Shown: positions 15,818 to 24,231, numbered from the stretch's first letter. The stretch is DNA of 64,000 nt from JACCYI01 sp963828075 (GCA_963828075.1 CAWHDH010000021.1:434001-498000); one strand, 5' to 3'. Notes: generated from the sequence alone by a model not told the origin. Numbers and translations are program-made.

Positions 15818-16587
15818 GCGATGACCTCCGCGGCCTGGCCGGGCACCTTCGTGAGCTTGCCGGCGGTGATCGCCTCGACGACCTGGGTCTGGGTGACCTC
15901 GGACACCTTGTACTCCGCGACGTTCTGGCCGAGCCGCAGGACGGTCACCGAGTTCGCCACCTCGAACACGTCGTGCAGGTTGTGGGAGATGAGCACCACG
16001 GCCAGGCCCTGCTCACCGAGGCGCTTGACGAGGTCGAGCACCTGCCGCGTCTGCGCCACCCCGAGCGCCGCGGTGGGCTCGTCGAGGATCACCACGCGGG
16101 AGTTCCACATCACCGCCTTGGCCACCGCCACCGACTGGCGCTGGCCGCCCGACAGACCCGCGACGGTCTGCCGGACGGAGCTGATGGTGGTCACCGAGAG
16201 CGACGCCAGCGTCTCGGACGCCTTCTTCTCCATCGCCGTCTCGTCGAGGCGGCGCAAGGACGAGACCACCTCGCGCCCGAGGTACATGTTCTGGACGACG
16301 TCCAGGTTGTCCGCGAGCGCGAGGTCCTGATAGACGACCTCGATGCCGAGCTGCGCAGCGTCCTTGGGCCCGTGGATCGCCACGGGCTGCCCCTCGAAGA
16401 CAATCTCGCCGTCGTCGATCGGGTGGATGCCGGCGATGCACTTGATCAGCGTGGACTTGCCCGCGCCGTTGTCGCCGACGAGGGCCATGACCTCGCCCTG
16501 CGACACGTGGAAGTCCACCTCATAGAGCGCCTGCACGGCCCCGAAGGACTTCGAGACACCACGCAGCTCGAGCACCGGGTCGGCCAT
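15814..16587 (-). CDS. Sugar ABC transporter ATP-binding protein (single domain)
   Basis: 257-aa ABC ATPase. Walker A is GDNGAGKST near residue 40, the signature LSGGQRQ near 145 and Walker B VVILDEPTAALG near 165, followed by the His switch ISHNLHDVF. Unlike XylG/RbsA, which have two fused ATPase domains (about 500 aa), this has one, so it must work as a homodimer. I choose ATG 16587 (MADPVLELRG) with the upstream GGAGG; an in-frame GTG at 16611 would overlap the binding-protein gene by 22 nt. Partner of the XylH-like permease. Confidence 0.9.
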   Translation of the reverse strand: MADPVLELRGVSKSFGAVQALYEVDFHVSQGEVMALVGDNGAGKSTLIKCIAGIHPIDDGEIVFEGQPVAIHGPKDAAQLGIEVVYQDLALADNLDVVQNMYLGREVVSSLRRLDETAMEKKASETLASLSVTTISSVRQTVAGLSGGQRQSVAVAKAVMWNSRVVILDEPTAALGVAQTRQVLDLVKRLGEQGLAVVLISHNLHDVFEVANSVTVLRLGQNVAEYKVSEVTQTQVVEAITAGKLTKVPGQAAEVIA

Positions 16588-16589
16588 AT

Positions 16590-17717
16590 CTAGATCCCTG
16601 CCTCCTCGCACGCGGCCGCGACCTTCCCGGAGCAGATGTCCTCGCGCTTGAGGAACCCGTCCGCGATGACCGTGTCCTTGATGTTTTCCTTGGTGACGGA
16701 CGTCGGCTTGAGCAGAACCGACGGGACCTTACGCGACCCGTCGTCCGTCTCGCCGTTGACCAGGCCCGCCTCCGGCTTCTCGCCCTTGGACAGCGCGATG
16801 GCCAGCTTGGCGGCCGCGTCGGCCTCCTGCTTGATCGCCTTGTACACGGTCATGCACTGGTCACCGTTGAGGATGTTCTGGATGCCCTCCGCTGTGGCGT
16901 CCTGGCCCGTGACCGGGATCTGCTCGAGCTTGCGCTGCTTGAGCGCCGAGATGGCCGCGTTGCCGAGGCCGTCGTTGGCGGCGAGCACGCCGTCGATCTT
17001 GTTGCCGGACTTCTGCAGCATCTGCTCGAAGATCGTCAGCGCCTTCTGGTTGTCCCATTCGGGCACCGCCTGGTCGGCGACCTTGGTGAACTCGCCGGCC
17101 TCGAACTTCGGGTTCAGCACCGAGACGGCGCCCTCCTTGAACAGCGTGGCGTTGTTGTCGGTCGGGGAGCCGTTGAGCAATGCGACGGCGGGCTTCTCGA
17201 CGCCCTTCTCCTCCAGGCAGTCGACGAGGCCCTGGCCCTGGAGCTTGCCGACCTCGACGTTGTCGAAGGAGACGTAGTAGTCGGCCTGGCCCTTGAGCGT
17301 GAGGCGGTCGTAGTCGATGACCTTGACGCCCTGGGACTTCGCGTTGGCCTGGATCGCGGCGCCCGAGCCGGAGTCCAGGTTGACCAGCAGGATGATCTTG
17401 GCCCCGTTGGTGATCGCCTGCTCGGCCTGCGACTGCTGGGCGGCCTTGTCGTTCTCGGCGTTCTGGATCTCCACCGGGACGCCGGCCGCCTTGAAGGCTG
17501 CCTCGAGCAGCGGGCGATCCTGGGTCTCCCACCGGACGGAGGACTTCGTGTCCGGCAACAGGACGGCGACTTTCTGTGCCTCCTTGTCCTTCGAACCGCC
17601 GGAGTCGGCGGAGCCGCCGTCGTCGTCATCTGAACCGCAGCCGGCGACGGCGAGCGCCAGCGCGGCGGTGAGACCGGCGAGCGCATAGAGCGGCCGGCGG
17701 TGGAGCGTTGACTGCAT
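16590..17717 (-). CDS. xylF: Sugar-binding lipoprotein of ABC importer (XylF-like)
   Basis: 375-aa periplasmic-binding-protein-type lipoprotein. The signal peptide ends with a lipobox LAVAGC, and an Asp/Ser/Gly linker follows. The type I (peripla_BP_4) fold begins KVAVLLPDTKSSVRWE; residues in VIDYDRLT and GQDATAEG resemble XylF. ATG 17717 is preceded by AAGGAGG at 11 nt, the strongest ribosome site in the operon, fitting the high expression usual for binding proteins. It follows the ROK regulator by 32 nt. D-xylose is the best guess; related pentoses remain possible. Confidence 0.9.
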   Translation of the reverse strand: MQSTLHRRPLYALAGLTAALALAVAGCGSDDDDGGSADSGGSKDKEAQKVAVLLPDTKSSVRWETQDRPLLEAAFKAAGVPVEIQNAENDKAAQQSQAEQAITNGAKIILLVNLDSGSGAAIQANAKSQGVKVIDYDRLTLKGQADYYVSFDNVEVGKLQGQGLVDCLEEKGVEKPAVALLNGSPTDNNATLFKEGAVSVLNPKFEAGEFTKVADQAVPEWDNQKALTIFEQMLQKSGNKIDGVLAANDGLGNAAISALKQRKLEQIPVTGQDATAEGIQNILNGDQCMTVYKAIKQEADAAAKLAIALSKGEKPEAGLVNGETDDGSRKVPSVLLKPTSVTKENIKDTVIADGFLKREDICSGKVAAACEEAGI

Positions 17718-17749
17718 GGGTCGGTACGCCTCCTTGTGGTGGATGGGTC

Positions 17750-18964
17750 TCATGCGCGCACCTCGGTGGCGAGGGGCGCGAAGGTGGGAAAGACGGAGCT
17801 CGTGGCCCGGATGACCAGCGCCAGCGCGCCGAGCACCTCGGCGCGCTCGCCGAGCACGGCGGCCCGGACGTCGACCGCGGCGGCGGCGGCCGGCAGGGCG
17901 TAGCGCCCGATCGACTCGCGGATGCCGAGCAGCAGACACTCGCCGGCGCGGCTGAGGTCGCCGCCGACGACGATCACCTTGGGGTTGAGGTGGTTGCAGA
18001 GGTCGGCGAGGGCTCGGCCCAGCGCGCGGCCGGCGTCGCCGAGCACGCGGCGGCAGCCGAGGTCGCCGGCGAGCGCGGCGTCGATCATCCCGGCGACCGT
18101 GATGTCGTCGCCGTGCGTCTCGTGGAGCAGCCGCAGCAATGGCGGGCCGGTGGCGACGGTCTCGAGGCAGCCGCGGTTGCCGCAGCGGCACACGCGCCCG
18201 CGCGGGTCGAGCAGGACGTGGCCCATCTCGCCGGCGATTCCGGTGGAGCCGCGGTGCAGCCGGCCGCCGAGGATCAGGCCCGCCCCGATGCCGGAGGACA
18301 TCTTCACGTAGATGACGTCGTCGGCGCCGCGGCCGGCGCCGTAGGACGCCTCGGCGAGCGCGCCGAGGTTGGCGTCGTTGTCGACCTCGACGGAGAGCTC
18401 GAGCCTGCGGCTGAGCTCGTCCGCCGCGCGCAGACCGGCCCACCCCGGAAGGATCACCGAGGAGCCGACCACGCCGGTCACGCGGTCGATCGGACCGGGC
18501 AGCCCCATGCCGGCGGCGAGCAGCTGGCCCCGCGCGATGCCCGAGTCCTCGAGGACGAGCCGGGTGAGCTCGACGGCGCCGTCGAGGGCCGAGGCCGCAG
18601 CGCGGTCGACATCGACCTCGAGCCTGCGCTCGGCCAGCACGCGCGACGAGAGGTCGGCGAGCGCGACGCGCAGGTGGCTGTGGCCGAAGTCGACGCCGAG
18701 GACGGCCCCGGCCGAGGGGTCGAGCGCGAGCAGGACGCCGGGGCGGCCGCTGGAGCGCGCCTTGCCGGACGCCTCGTGGCCGGCCTCGTCGGGCAGCTCG
18801 ACCACGAACCCGCCGTCGTTCAGGTCGGACACGAGGCTCGAGACGGTCGAGCGCGACAGGCCGGTGTCGCGCGCGAGGTCAGCGCGGCTCGCGGTGCCGC
18901 GCTTGCGCAGGGCATCGACGACGCGCGTCCGGTTGTGCGCGCGCACGGACTCCAGGCCCGTCAC
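17750..18964 (-). CDS. ROK-family transcriptional repressor (XylR-like)
   Basis: 404-aa repressor. The N-terminal winged helix (about 10-70) has TASRADLARDTGLSRSTVSSLVSDL. The ROK sugar-kinase-like domain follows, with GVDFGHSHLRVALADL, the ligand segment GIAGEMGHVLLDP and the zinc motif CRCGNRGCLE. GTG 18964 is preceded by GGAGGAGGAG. As the first gene of the sugar operon it probably represses its own operon and is released by the sugar or its phosphate. A good -35 box and an inverted repeat lie directly upstream. Confidence 0.9.
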   Translation of the reverse strand: MTGLESVRAHNRTRVVDALRKRGTASRADLARDTGLSRSTVSSLVSDLNDGGFVVELPDEAGHEASGKARSSGRPGVLLALDPSAGAVLGVDFGHSHLRVALADLSSRVLAERRLEVDVDRAAASALDGAVELTRLVLEDSGIARGQLLAAGMGLPGPIDRVTGVVGSSVILPGWAGLRAADELSRRLELSVEVDNDANLGALAEASYGAGRGADDVIYVKMSSGIGAGLILGGRLHRGSTGIAGEMGHVLLDPRGRVCRCGNRGCLETVATGPPLLRLLHETHGDDITVAGMIDAALAGDLGCRRVLGDAGRALGRALADLCNHLNPKVIVVGGDLSRAGECLLLGIRESIGRYALPAAAAAVDVRAAVLGERAEVLGALALVIRATSSVFPTFAPLATEVRA

Positions 18965-19016
18965 AGGTCCCTCTCCTCCTCCATCCGGCGAAAAGGATTT
19001 CGAGCCGGAGTGAATT

Positions 19017-19022
19017 TGTCAA
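19017..19022 (-). promoter_or_regulatory. Consensus -35 box (TTGACA) of the sugar operon
   Basis: Minus-strand TTGACA lies 53 nt upstream of the ROK gene start. The hexamer 17 bp further on is AATCCT, a half match to TATAAT. This is the best sigma-70-type promoter seen in the window. It abuts the 19028-19065 inverted repeat, so a protein bound there could block or aid polymerase. Confidence 0.5.
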
Positions 19023-19027
19023 GGGAT

Positions 19028-19065
19028 CGAACGAACTAGGCGTCCAAAACCTAGCCTTTCGTTCG
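19028..19065. promoter_or_regulatory. 38-bp two-tier inverted repeat: operator and/or terminator
   Basis: Outer arms CGAACGA (19028-19034) and TCGTTCG (19059-19065), and inner arms CTAGG (19036-19040) and CCTAG (19050-19054), are perfectly complementary. The element spans the stop codon of the repeat-protein gene (19051-19053) and ends 6 bp before the TTGACA box of the ROK operon. In RNA it is a strong hairpin that could end transcription of the upstream gene; in DNA it is a plausible ROK operator. Confidence 0.5.
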
Positions 19066-22000
19066 GTTTCCTCCGAGCTGGATCTTGGTGCTCGTCACGG
19101 CGACGTTGCCCGCGGCGTCGGTCGCGCTGGTGCGCAGGGTGCCGCGGAGCGTCCGCATGCCGGCAAGCCGGCGGCGGGCACGCGTATTCAGGCGCCGCAT
19201 CTTGAGGCGGACGGCGCCCTTCGCCCCTGCCCTGCCGGTGGCCAGCGGCGTGCCGCCCGAGGCGGGCTTGAGGCCGAGCGCCTTCGCGGTCTTGGCGTCG
19301 ACGAGCAGCTCGACGCCCAGGGTGCACGCCGAATCGCACGTCACCGTGGCGGCGAGCCGGCCCGCCAGCAGTGCGGCGAGCTTCGCGCCGCCCGGCAGCG
19401 CGCCGCGGGCCACGGGTGCGGTGCGGTCGGCCGGAGCGGGCGCCGGCGCGGCGGGGGCTGCCGGCACCGGGTCGGCCACGGCCGGCGCCGGGACCACCGG
19501 TTCGGGAGCGGGGGTGGGAGATGGCGTCGGGGTCGGGGTCGGGGTCGGCTCCGCGGGCGGCGGCGGTGGCGGCGGGGGCGGCGGGGGCGGCGGCGGCGGC
19601 GGGGGCGGCGGCACCGGGCCGGCGATCCGCAGCGCGGCGGTGCCCGTCGCGCCGCGCTTGCCGTCGACGGCGATCCGGTACACGGTGCCGGCGACCGCGG
19701 TGAACATCAGGCGGCTGCGCGTGCCGCCGCCGCAGCCGGCGGAGTCGTCGCGCGCCGCGACCTGGGTCAGCGCGGCGGGCGTCCCGCCGGTGTAGACGGC
19801 CAGCAGGGTGTCGAAGTCGCTGTCGCAGGTGTCGACGGTGGCGGGGCCGGCGGAGTCGCTGGTCCACGTGAACCAGACCGATGCGCCGCCGGCGTCGCCG
19901 GCGTGCTCGGGCTCGCCGCCCTCGACCGCGGCGGCGGTCGTCGTCACCGTCGCGGTCGGCGCCTGGCCGGACAGGACCGTCGCGGCGGCCAAGCGATCGT
20001 TCGCCGGGCCGTCGACGTGAAGCGCGAACGCCCCGGCGGCCGCGCCGCCCGGCGAGTCGACGGCGATGGCGTAGCGCGTCCCGGCCACCGCGGCGAACGT
20101 CACGGACGAGCCCACGGCGCCGGCGCCGCAACCGGCGCCGGCGTCGTCGCCCAGCTTCGTCAGCGAACCCAGGGTGGCGCCGGTGTAGACGCCGAGGCGG
20201 GTGTCCGTCCCGCCGCGGGCGCAGGTGCCGATGGTGACGGCGCGCGAAGCGGCCGCCGTCCACGTGAACCAGACGGACCGCGCGGCGGCGGGGCCGCCGT
20301 GCTGCGGCTCGCCGGCCTGCGCGGTCGCGCCGGCCAGCGTGGCGGTCACGTCACGGGCGCCGCCCGGCAGCGACTCCGCCTCGGCGAAGAGGTCGTTGGC
20401 GGGCGCGCCGATGTCGAGCGCGACGGCGCCCTGGGCGCCGGACTTGCCGTCGACCGCGATGAGGTAGGTCGTCCCGGCCACCGCGTCCCAGGTGAGGCGG
20501 CTGCGCGTCGAGCCGGCGCCGCACGCGGCCGCGTCGTCGCTCTCCCCCAGCGCCGCTCCCAGCGCGCCGCTCGTGCCGCGGTAGACGGCGAGCAGGGTGT
20601 CGATCGCGCTCTCGCACGCCGACGCCGAGGCGCGCCCGGTCTGCGGTGCCGTCCACGCGAACCAGATCGACCGCCCGCCGGCCTCGCCGGCGTGCTCGGG
20701 CTCGCCGGGCTCGGTGCTCGCGTCGGTCGTCGTACCGGTGACGCGTCCGGGCGCGGCGTCGACCGCCTGCGCCCCGTCGACGTCGTCGTTGGCGGGCGTC
20801 GAGGCCGAGCGCAGGCGGAGGGTGAAGTCGCCCTGCGCGTCGTAGCGCCCGTCGACCGCGACGCGGTAGGTCGTGCCGGCGGTGGCGGCGAAGCTCACGC
20901 GGCTCGCGGTCGATCCCGCCCCGCACGCCTCGGCGTTGTCGCTGCTCGCGACCAGATCGAGCGCCGACACGGTCGCGCCGGTGTAGACGCCGAGCACCGT
21001 GTCGACGTCGCTCCCGCAGGTGTCGAGCACGACCGCCCCGGTCGCCGGCGCCGTCCAGTCGAACCACTGCGAGGTGTAGGGGCGGATGCCGGCGTGGAGC
21101 GGCTCGCCGGCCTCCGGGCTCGCGGCGGCGGTCGAGCCGTCGACGGTCGCCGTGCCGCCGGGGAGCGAGCGTGCGTTGACGAAGGCATCGTTCGCCGGCG
21201 GGTCGCGCAGGAGGCGGACCTCGCCACGCTCGCCGGCCGCGCCGCCGTCGACCGCGATCCGGTAGGTCGTCCCAGCCGCGGCGGTGAAGCTGACGGCGGC
21301 GCCGTCCGCGCCGGCCCCGCAGCGCTGGCCGGGCGCCTGGTCGTTGGCGGCGACGGGCGCGCCGAGGCCGGCGAGCGAGTCGCCGTCGTAGACCGCGAGC
21401 GCGCTGTCGAAGCCGCTGCCGCAGGTCGCCAGGGCCACCGGTCCCGCGTCCGCCGGCGTCCACGCGAACCAGACCGAGGCGTCGCCACCGGCGCCCGCGT
21501 GGTCGGGCTCGCCCGGCTCGTCAGAGGCAGAGGCGGTGAAGCCGGTGCCGACGCGGAAGCCAGCCGGCAGGGCAGTCGGGCGGTCGAAGCCGTCGTTCGC
21601 GGGCGGCAGGCGCAGCGTCACGTAGCCCGACGCGCCGGCCTTGCCGTCGACCGCGATCCGGTAGGTCGTCCCGGCGGTCGCCGCGAACGTCGCGGCGCTC
21701 GCCCGCGAGCCCTCGCCGCACAGCTCGGAGTCGTCGCTGGTCGCGACCTCGGTGAGCGCGTCGACCGCCGCGCCCGTGTAGACCGCCAGCACGGTGTCGT
21801 AGCTCGCGTCGCACGCCTGCGCGGTGACCGGCCCGTTCGCGGGCGCGGTCCAGGTGAACCAGACCGAGTGCCCGCCGGCCTCGCCGGCGTGGTCGGGCTC
21901 GCCGGGCTGCTTGGTGGCGTTGATCGTCTCCGTGTACTCGCCGCCCGGGTTCACGATCTCGATCGCGCCGGCGAACTCGTCGTTGTCGGGCGGCAGGTTC

Positions 22001-22854
22001 AGGACGGTGGCGCCCTCGGCGCCGCCCTTGCCGTCGATGGCGATCCGGTACTCGGTCCCGGCCGTGACGGCCACGAGGACGCGGCTCTGGGTCGAGCCCG
22101 GCCCGCAGCCGGCGCTGTCGTCGTTGCTCGCGACGGGCTCGAGCGTCGCGATCGTCTCCCCCGTGTAGACGGCCAGCAGCGTGTCGATGCCGCTGCCGCA
22201 GGTGTCGATGACCGCCGACCCGGTCGCGCGAGCCATCCAGCGGTACCAGACCGAGCGACCGCCGGCCACGCCGGCGTGCCGCGGCTCGAAGCCCTCGGCG
22301 GTCGCCGCGATCGTGCGGTTGCGGTGCATCGTCGTGCCGGCGGTGATGAAGGCCCCGGCGAGGTTGTCGTTCGGCGGCGGCGGGTTGAGCCGGAGGGTGA
22401 CCGGGCCCTCCGTCGGCGCGTCGACGGCGATCCGGTAGGTCGTTCCGGCGGTCGCGGTGAACACGACGCCGGTGGTGCCGTCGAACTCGCCGCAGGCCGA
22501 GAGGTCGTCGTCGCTCGCGGCCACCTGCGTGAGCGCCCCGACGGCGGCGCCGGTGTAGACGGAGATGAGGGTGTCGACCGTGCTGCCGCACGTCGCGAAG
22601 GTCACGGGGCCGTCGGCCGGCGCCGTCCAGCGCCACCAGACCGAGCGCACCGGCGCGAGCGACCCGCCGTGGGCGGGCTCGCCGGGCTCGGCGGTGGCCT
22701 CGGTGGTCGTCGCGGTCGAGGTGCCCGTCGTGCCGGCCAGGGCGAGGGCGGCGGCGAAGGCGTCGTTGGCCGGCGGCGCTGCGACGGCGGGGGCGGCGAA
22801 CGCCAGGCTCAGCACCGCGGCCGCGAGCGCGGTGATTCGGAGGCGCGAAGTCAC
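19051..22854 (-). CDS. Secreted protein with eight PPC-like repeats and Pro-rich stalk
   Basis: 1267 aa. The signal peptide is residues 1-26 (ITALAAAVLSLAFAAPAVAA). Eight tandem units of about 130 aa each begin with a P-A-N-D-type motif, followed by GEPxHAG, SVWFxWTAP, a Cys in TCGS, DTLLAVYTG, a second Cys in the DDS region and GTTYRIAVDG. This resembles the bacterial pre-peptidase C-terminal (PPC) beta-sandwich, with two Cys per unit. About 19 prolines near 1080-1100 and a Pro/Thr stretch lead to a basic C-terminal domain (about 1140-1267). Start GTG 22854 fits the signal peptide. Probably a cell-surface or matrix protein; no catalytic domain is visible. Confidence 0.85.
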   Translation of the reverse strand: MTSRLRITALAAAVLSLAFAAPAVAAPPANDAFAAALALAGTTGTSTATTTEATAEPGEPAHGGSLAPVRSVWWRWTAPADGPVTFATCGSTVDTLISVYTGAAVGALTQVAASDDDLSACGEFDGTTGVVFTATAGTTYRIAVDAPTEGPVTLRLNPPPPNDNLAGAFITAGTTMHRNRTIAATAEGFEPRHAGVAGGRSVWYRWMARATGSAVIDTCGSGIDTLLAVYTGETIATLEPVASNDDSAGCGPGSTQSRVLVAVTAGTEYRIAIDGKGGAEGATVLNLPPDNDEFAGAIEIVNPGGEYTETINATKQPGEPDHAGEAGGHSVWFTWTAPANGPVTAQACDASYDTVLAVYTGAAVDALTEVATSDDSELCGEGSRASAATFAATAGTTYRIAVDGKAGASGYVTLRLPPANDGFDRPTALPAGFRVGTGFTASASDEPGEPDHAGAGGDASVWFAWTPADAGPVALATCGSGFDSALAVYDGDSLAGLGAPVAANDQAPGQRCGAGADGAAVSFTAAAGTTYRIAVDGGAAGERGEVRLLRDPPANDAFVNARSLPGGTATVDGSTAAASPEAGEPLHAGIRPYTSQWFDWTAPATGAVVLDTCGSDVDTVLGVYTGATVSALDLVASSDNAEACGAGSTASRVSFAATAGTTYRVAVDGRYDAQGDFTLRLRSASTPANDDVDGAQAVDAAPGRVTGTTTDASTEPGEPEHAGEAGGRSIWFAWTAPQTGRASASACESAIDTLLAVYRGTSGALGAALGESDDAAACGAGSTRSRLTWDAVAGTTYLIAVDGKSGAQGAVALDIGAPANDLFAEAESLPGGARDVTATLAGATAQAGEPQHGGPAAARSVWFTWTAAASRAVTIGTCARGGTDTRLGVYTGATLGSLTKLGDDAGAGCGAGAVGSSVTFAAVAGTRYAIAVDSPGGAAAGAFALHVDGPANDRLAAATVLSGQAPTATVTTTAAAVEGGEPEHAGDAGGASVWFTWTSDSAGPATVDTCDSDFDTLLAVYTGGTPAALTQVAARDDSAGCGGGTRSRLMFTAVAGTVYRIAVDGKRGATGTAALRIAGPVPPPPPPPPPPPPPPPPPPPAEPTPTPTPTPSPTPAPEPVVPAPAVADPVPAAPAAPAPAPADRTAPVARGALPGGAKLAALLAGRLAATVTCDSACTLGVELLVDAKTAKALGLKPASGGTPLATGRAGAKGAVRLKMRRLNTRARRRLAGMRTLRGTLRTSATDAAGNVAVTSTKIQLGGNRTKG

Positions 22855-22924
22855 GCCCGGTTGGTCGGCGCGCCGGCCGGCTTCTTGATCGGGCCCGGCG
22901 ATCGGGCGCTGCCACACTGTCGGG
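22855..22924. promoter_or_regulatory. 70-bp divergent promoter region
   Basis: The only non-coding DNA between the divergent repeat-protein gene (minus) and the M50-type protease gene (plus). Both promoters must lie here or overlap the coding ends. No consensus -10/-35 pair stands out. Confidence 0.4.
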
Positions 22925-23785
22925 GTGGAACGCGACACCCGCTGGCTGCCCCCCGCCCCCGCCCCGGCCCCCGACCCCGCCCCGGCGCCGCTCGGCCCCG
23001 CACAGCCCGCCCAGCGGTCCCTGCTCGGGCGCCTGCTCGGCCCGCTGCTCGTCGTCGGCGCCCTGCTGCTCAAGTTCGGCAAGGTCGCCCTGCTGTTCGT
23101 CGGCAAGGCGAAATTCCTGACGACGTCACTCTCGATGCTGATCTCGATCGGCGCCTACACGTTCATCTGGGGGCTGAAGTTCGCGGTCGGGTTCGTCGTG
23201 CTGCTGTTCATCCACGAGATGGGCCACTACATCCAGTTGCGGCGCGAGGGCGTGAGGCCCAGCGGCATGGTGTTCATTCCGTTCCTCGGCGCCGCCGTCG
23301 GCGCGCGGTCGCTCGGCGGCAGCGCGCTCGCCGAGGCGCGCGTCGGGCTCGCCGGGCCGATCCTCGGCTCGCTCGCCTGCGCGGCGCTGATCCCGATCGC
23401 GCTGTCCACCGGCGACGACTTCTGGAAGGCGCTGGCGTTCACGGGGTTCTTCCTGAACCTGTTCAACCTGGTCCCGCTGGTGCCGTTCGACGGCGGCCGC
23501 GCGATGGCCGCGATGGCGCCGTGGATGTGGTTCGTCGGCTTCGGCGGGATGGCGCTGTTCTTCTTCCTGTTCCCGAACCCGATCCTCATCCTGTTCCTGC
23601 TGCTCGGCGGGATGGAGACCTACCGGCGCTGGAAGCACCGGCGCAAGGGGGAGGAGGGCAACGCGGCCTACTACAAGGTCGCGCCGCGCCACCGGCTCGC
23701 GGTCGGCGCCGTCTACGTCGGGCTGATCGCGCTGCTGGCGCTCGGGATGGACCTGACCTTCGTCGATCGGTCCGACCACTTCTGA
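22925..23785 (+). CDS. Site-2-type membrane metalloprotease (M50 family)
   Basis: 286-aa polytopic membrane protein with zinc site HEMGH (His97, Glu98, His101) in the helix FVVLLFIHEMGHY and the third ligand Asp189 in NLVPLVPFDGGRA. The first 30 residues are Pro/Ala-rich and probably cytoplasmic. About six hydrophobic segments follow, ending with a helix near 255-275. No PDZ domain is present, unlike RseP. Such proteins cleave membrane-embedded segments of regulators or signal peptides. GTG 22925 starts the frame. It is divergent from the PPC-repeat protein and 446 nt ahead of the Mce operon; a substrate cannot be named. Confidence 0.88.
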   Translation: MERDTRWLPPAPAPAPDPAPAPLGPAQPAQRSLLGRLLGPLLVVGALLLKFGKVALLFVGKAKFLTTSLSMLISIGAYTFIWGLKFAVGFVVLLFIHEMGHYIQLRREGVRPSGMVFIPFLGAAVGARSLGGSALAEARVGLAGPILGSLACAALIPIALSTGDDFWKALAFTGFFLNLFNLVPLVPFDGGRAMAAMAPWMWFVGFGGMALFFFLFPNPILILFLLLGGMETYRRWKHRRKGEEGNAAYYKVAPRHRLAVGAVYVGLIALLALGMDLTFVDRSDHF

Positions 23786-23883
23786 GCGGCGCGGGCGCTC
23801 GCGGCACTGATCCAGCGGCCGGTGAGCGGAGCGTTGGTGGAACGGCGCTCTGAGGGAGGTCCTGGTCGGGGGCTGCGGGGGCG

Positions 23884-24002
23884 AGGACGTCAACCACCCC
23901 CATGCGCCGCGGAGCCATGGCATGGGGGTGGTTCACCCTCTATTTGGGGGTGAACCACCCCCATGGGACCCCGATACGAGCTATGGGGGTGGTTGACGTC
24001 CT
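23884..24002. repeat. 119-bp symmetric nested palindrome with four 12-bp sites
   Basis: Four copies of AACCACCCCCAT alternate in orientation at 23892-23903, 23922-23933 (inverted), 23953-23964 and 23983-23994 (inverted). Their centres are 30, 31 and 30 bp apart. The outer arms 23884-23903 and 23983-24002 match perfectly over 20 bp. The inner arms 23921-23938 and 23948-23965 match over 18 bp. Both pairs are centred on 23943. The two side loops are both 18 nt, and the central spacer is 9 nt. It can form one long interrupted stem or two local hairpins. Base composition (C5/G5 runs) differs from nearby coding DNA. Confidence 0.9.
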
Positions 24003-24134
24003 GCCAACCCGCTCCACCTCCCCCTCTTCCTCACCCGACGCAGTCCAGCGTGGCCAAGGCGCCGCCAACGCGAGAGCGGAGCTCAGCCGCCGGATGACCG
24101 CGTTCTGACTGACCGCCAGGTTTCTGCGAACGCC

Positions 24135-24144
24135 GCGTTAACGC
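24135..24144. promoter_or_regulatory. Perfect 10-bp palindrome GCGTTAACGC upstream of Mce operon
   Basis: Perfect palindrome 88 bp before the first Mce gene, embedded in a looser TGCG...CGCA dyad. It is one of the few A/T-containing palindromes here, so it is a candidate operator (for example for a TetR- or GntR-type lipid regulator). No regulator gene is adjacent. Confidence 0.3.
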
Positions 24145-24231
24145 AGGCAACCAATCCCGAGGATCCGAGCGGCCTTCCGGCAGAATGCCGAACGGGTACG
24201 AAGGACGGGGCACGGCATCAAGGAGGAGCGC

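Larger units (their letters stand above)
23786..24231. other. 446-nt gap between the protease gene and the Mce operon
   Basis: No supported gene. It contains a weak hairpin just after the protease gene (GAGCG/CGCTC arms around 23826-23851), the 119-bp nested palindrome at 23884-24002, a pyrimidine-rich stretch near 24010-24035 and a perfect GCGTTAACGC palindrome at 24135-24144. An AAGGAGG ribosome site lies just before the first Mce gene. The Mce operon promoter must lie here; no consensus -35/-10 pair is obvious. Confidence 0.6.

Noticed and set aside
19553..19616. GGC/GGG tract as a possible structural DNA or phase-variable element
   Set aside because: It is the coding DNA for the polyproline stalk. 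In-frame use of CCG/CCC codons explains it; no frame change is seen.
19051..22854. Possible CRISPR array in the regularly repeated segment
   Set aside because: The roughly 390-bp period is protein-domain duplication with diverged DNA, not short identical repeats with unique spacers.
19903..23853. Very long plus-strand open frame (1316 aa) opposite the PPC-repeat gene
   Set aside because: Antisense shadow caused by high GC at third codon positions. It is Arg/Gly/Ala-rich without motifs, lacks a ribosome site and runs through the divergent promoter and the M50 gene in another frame.
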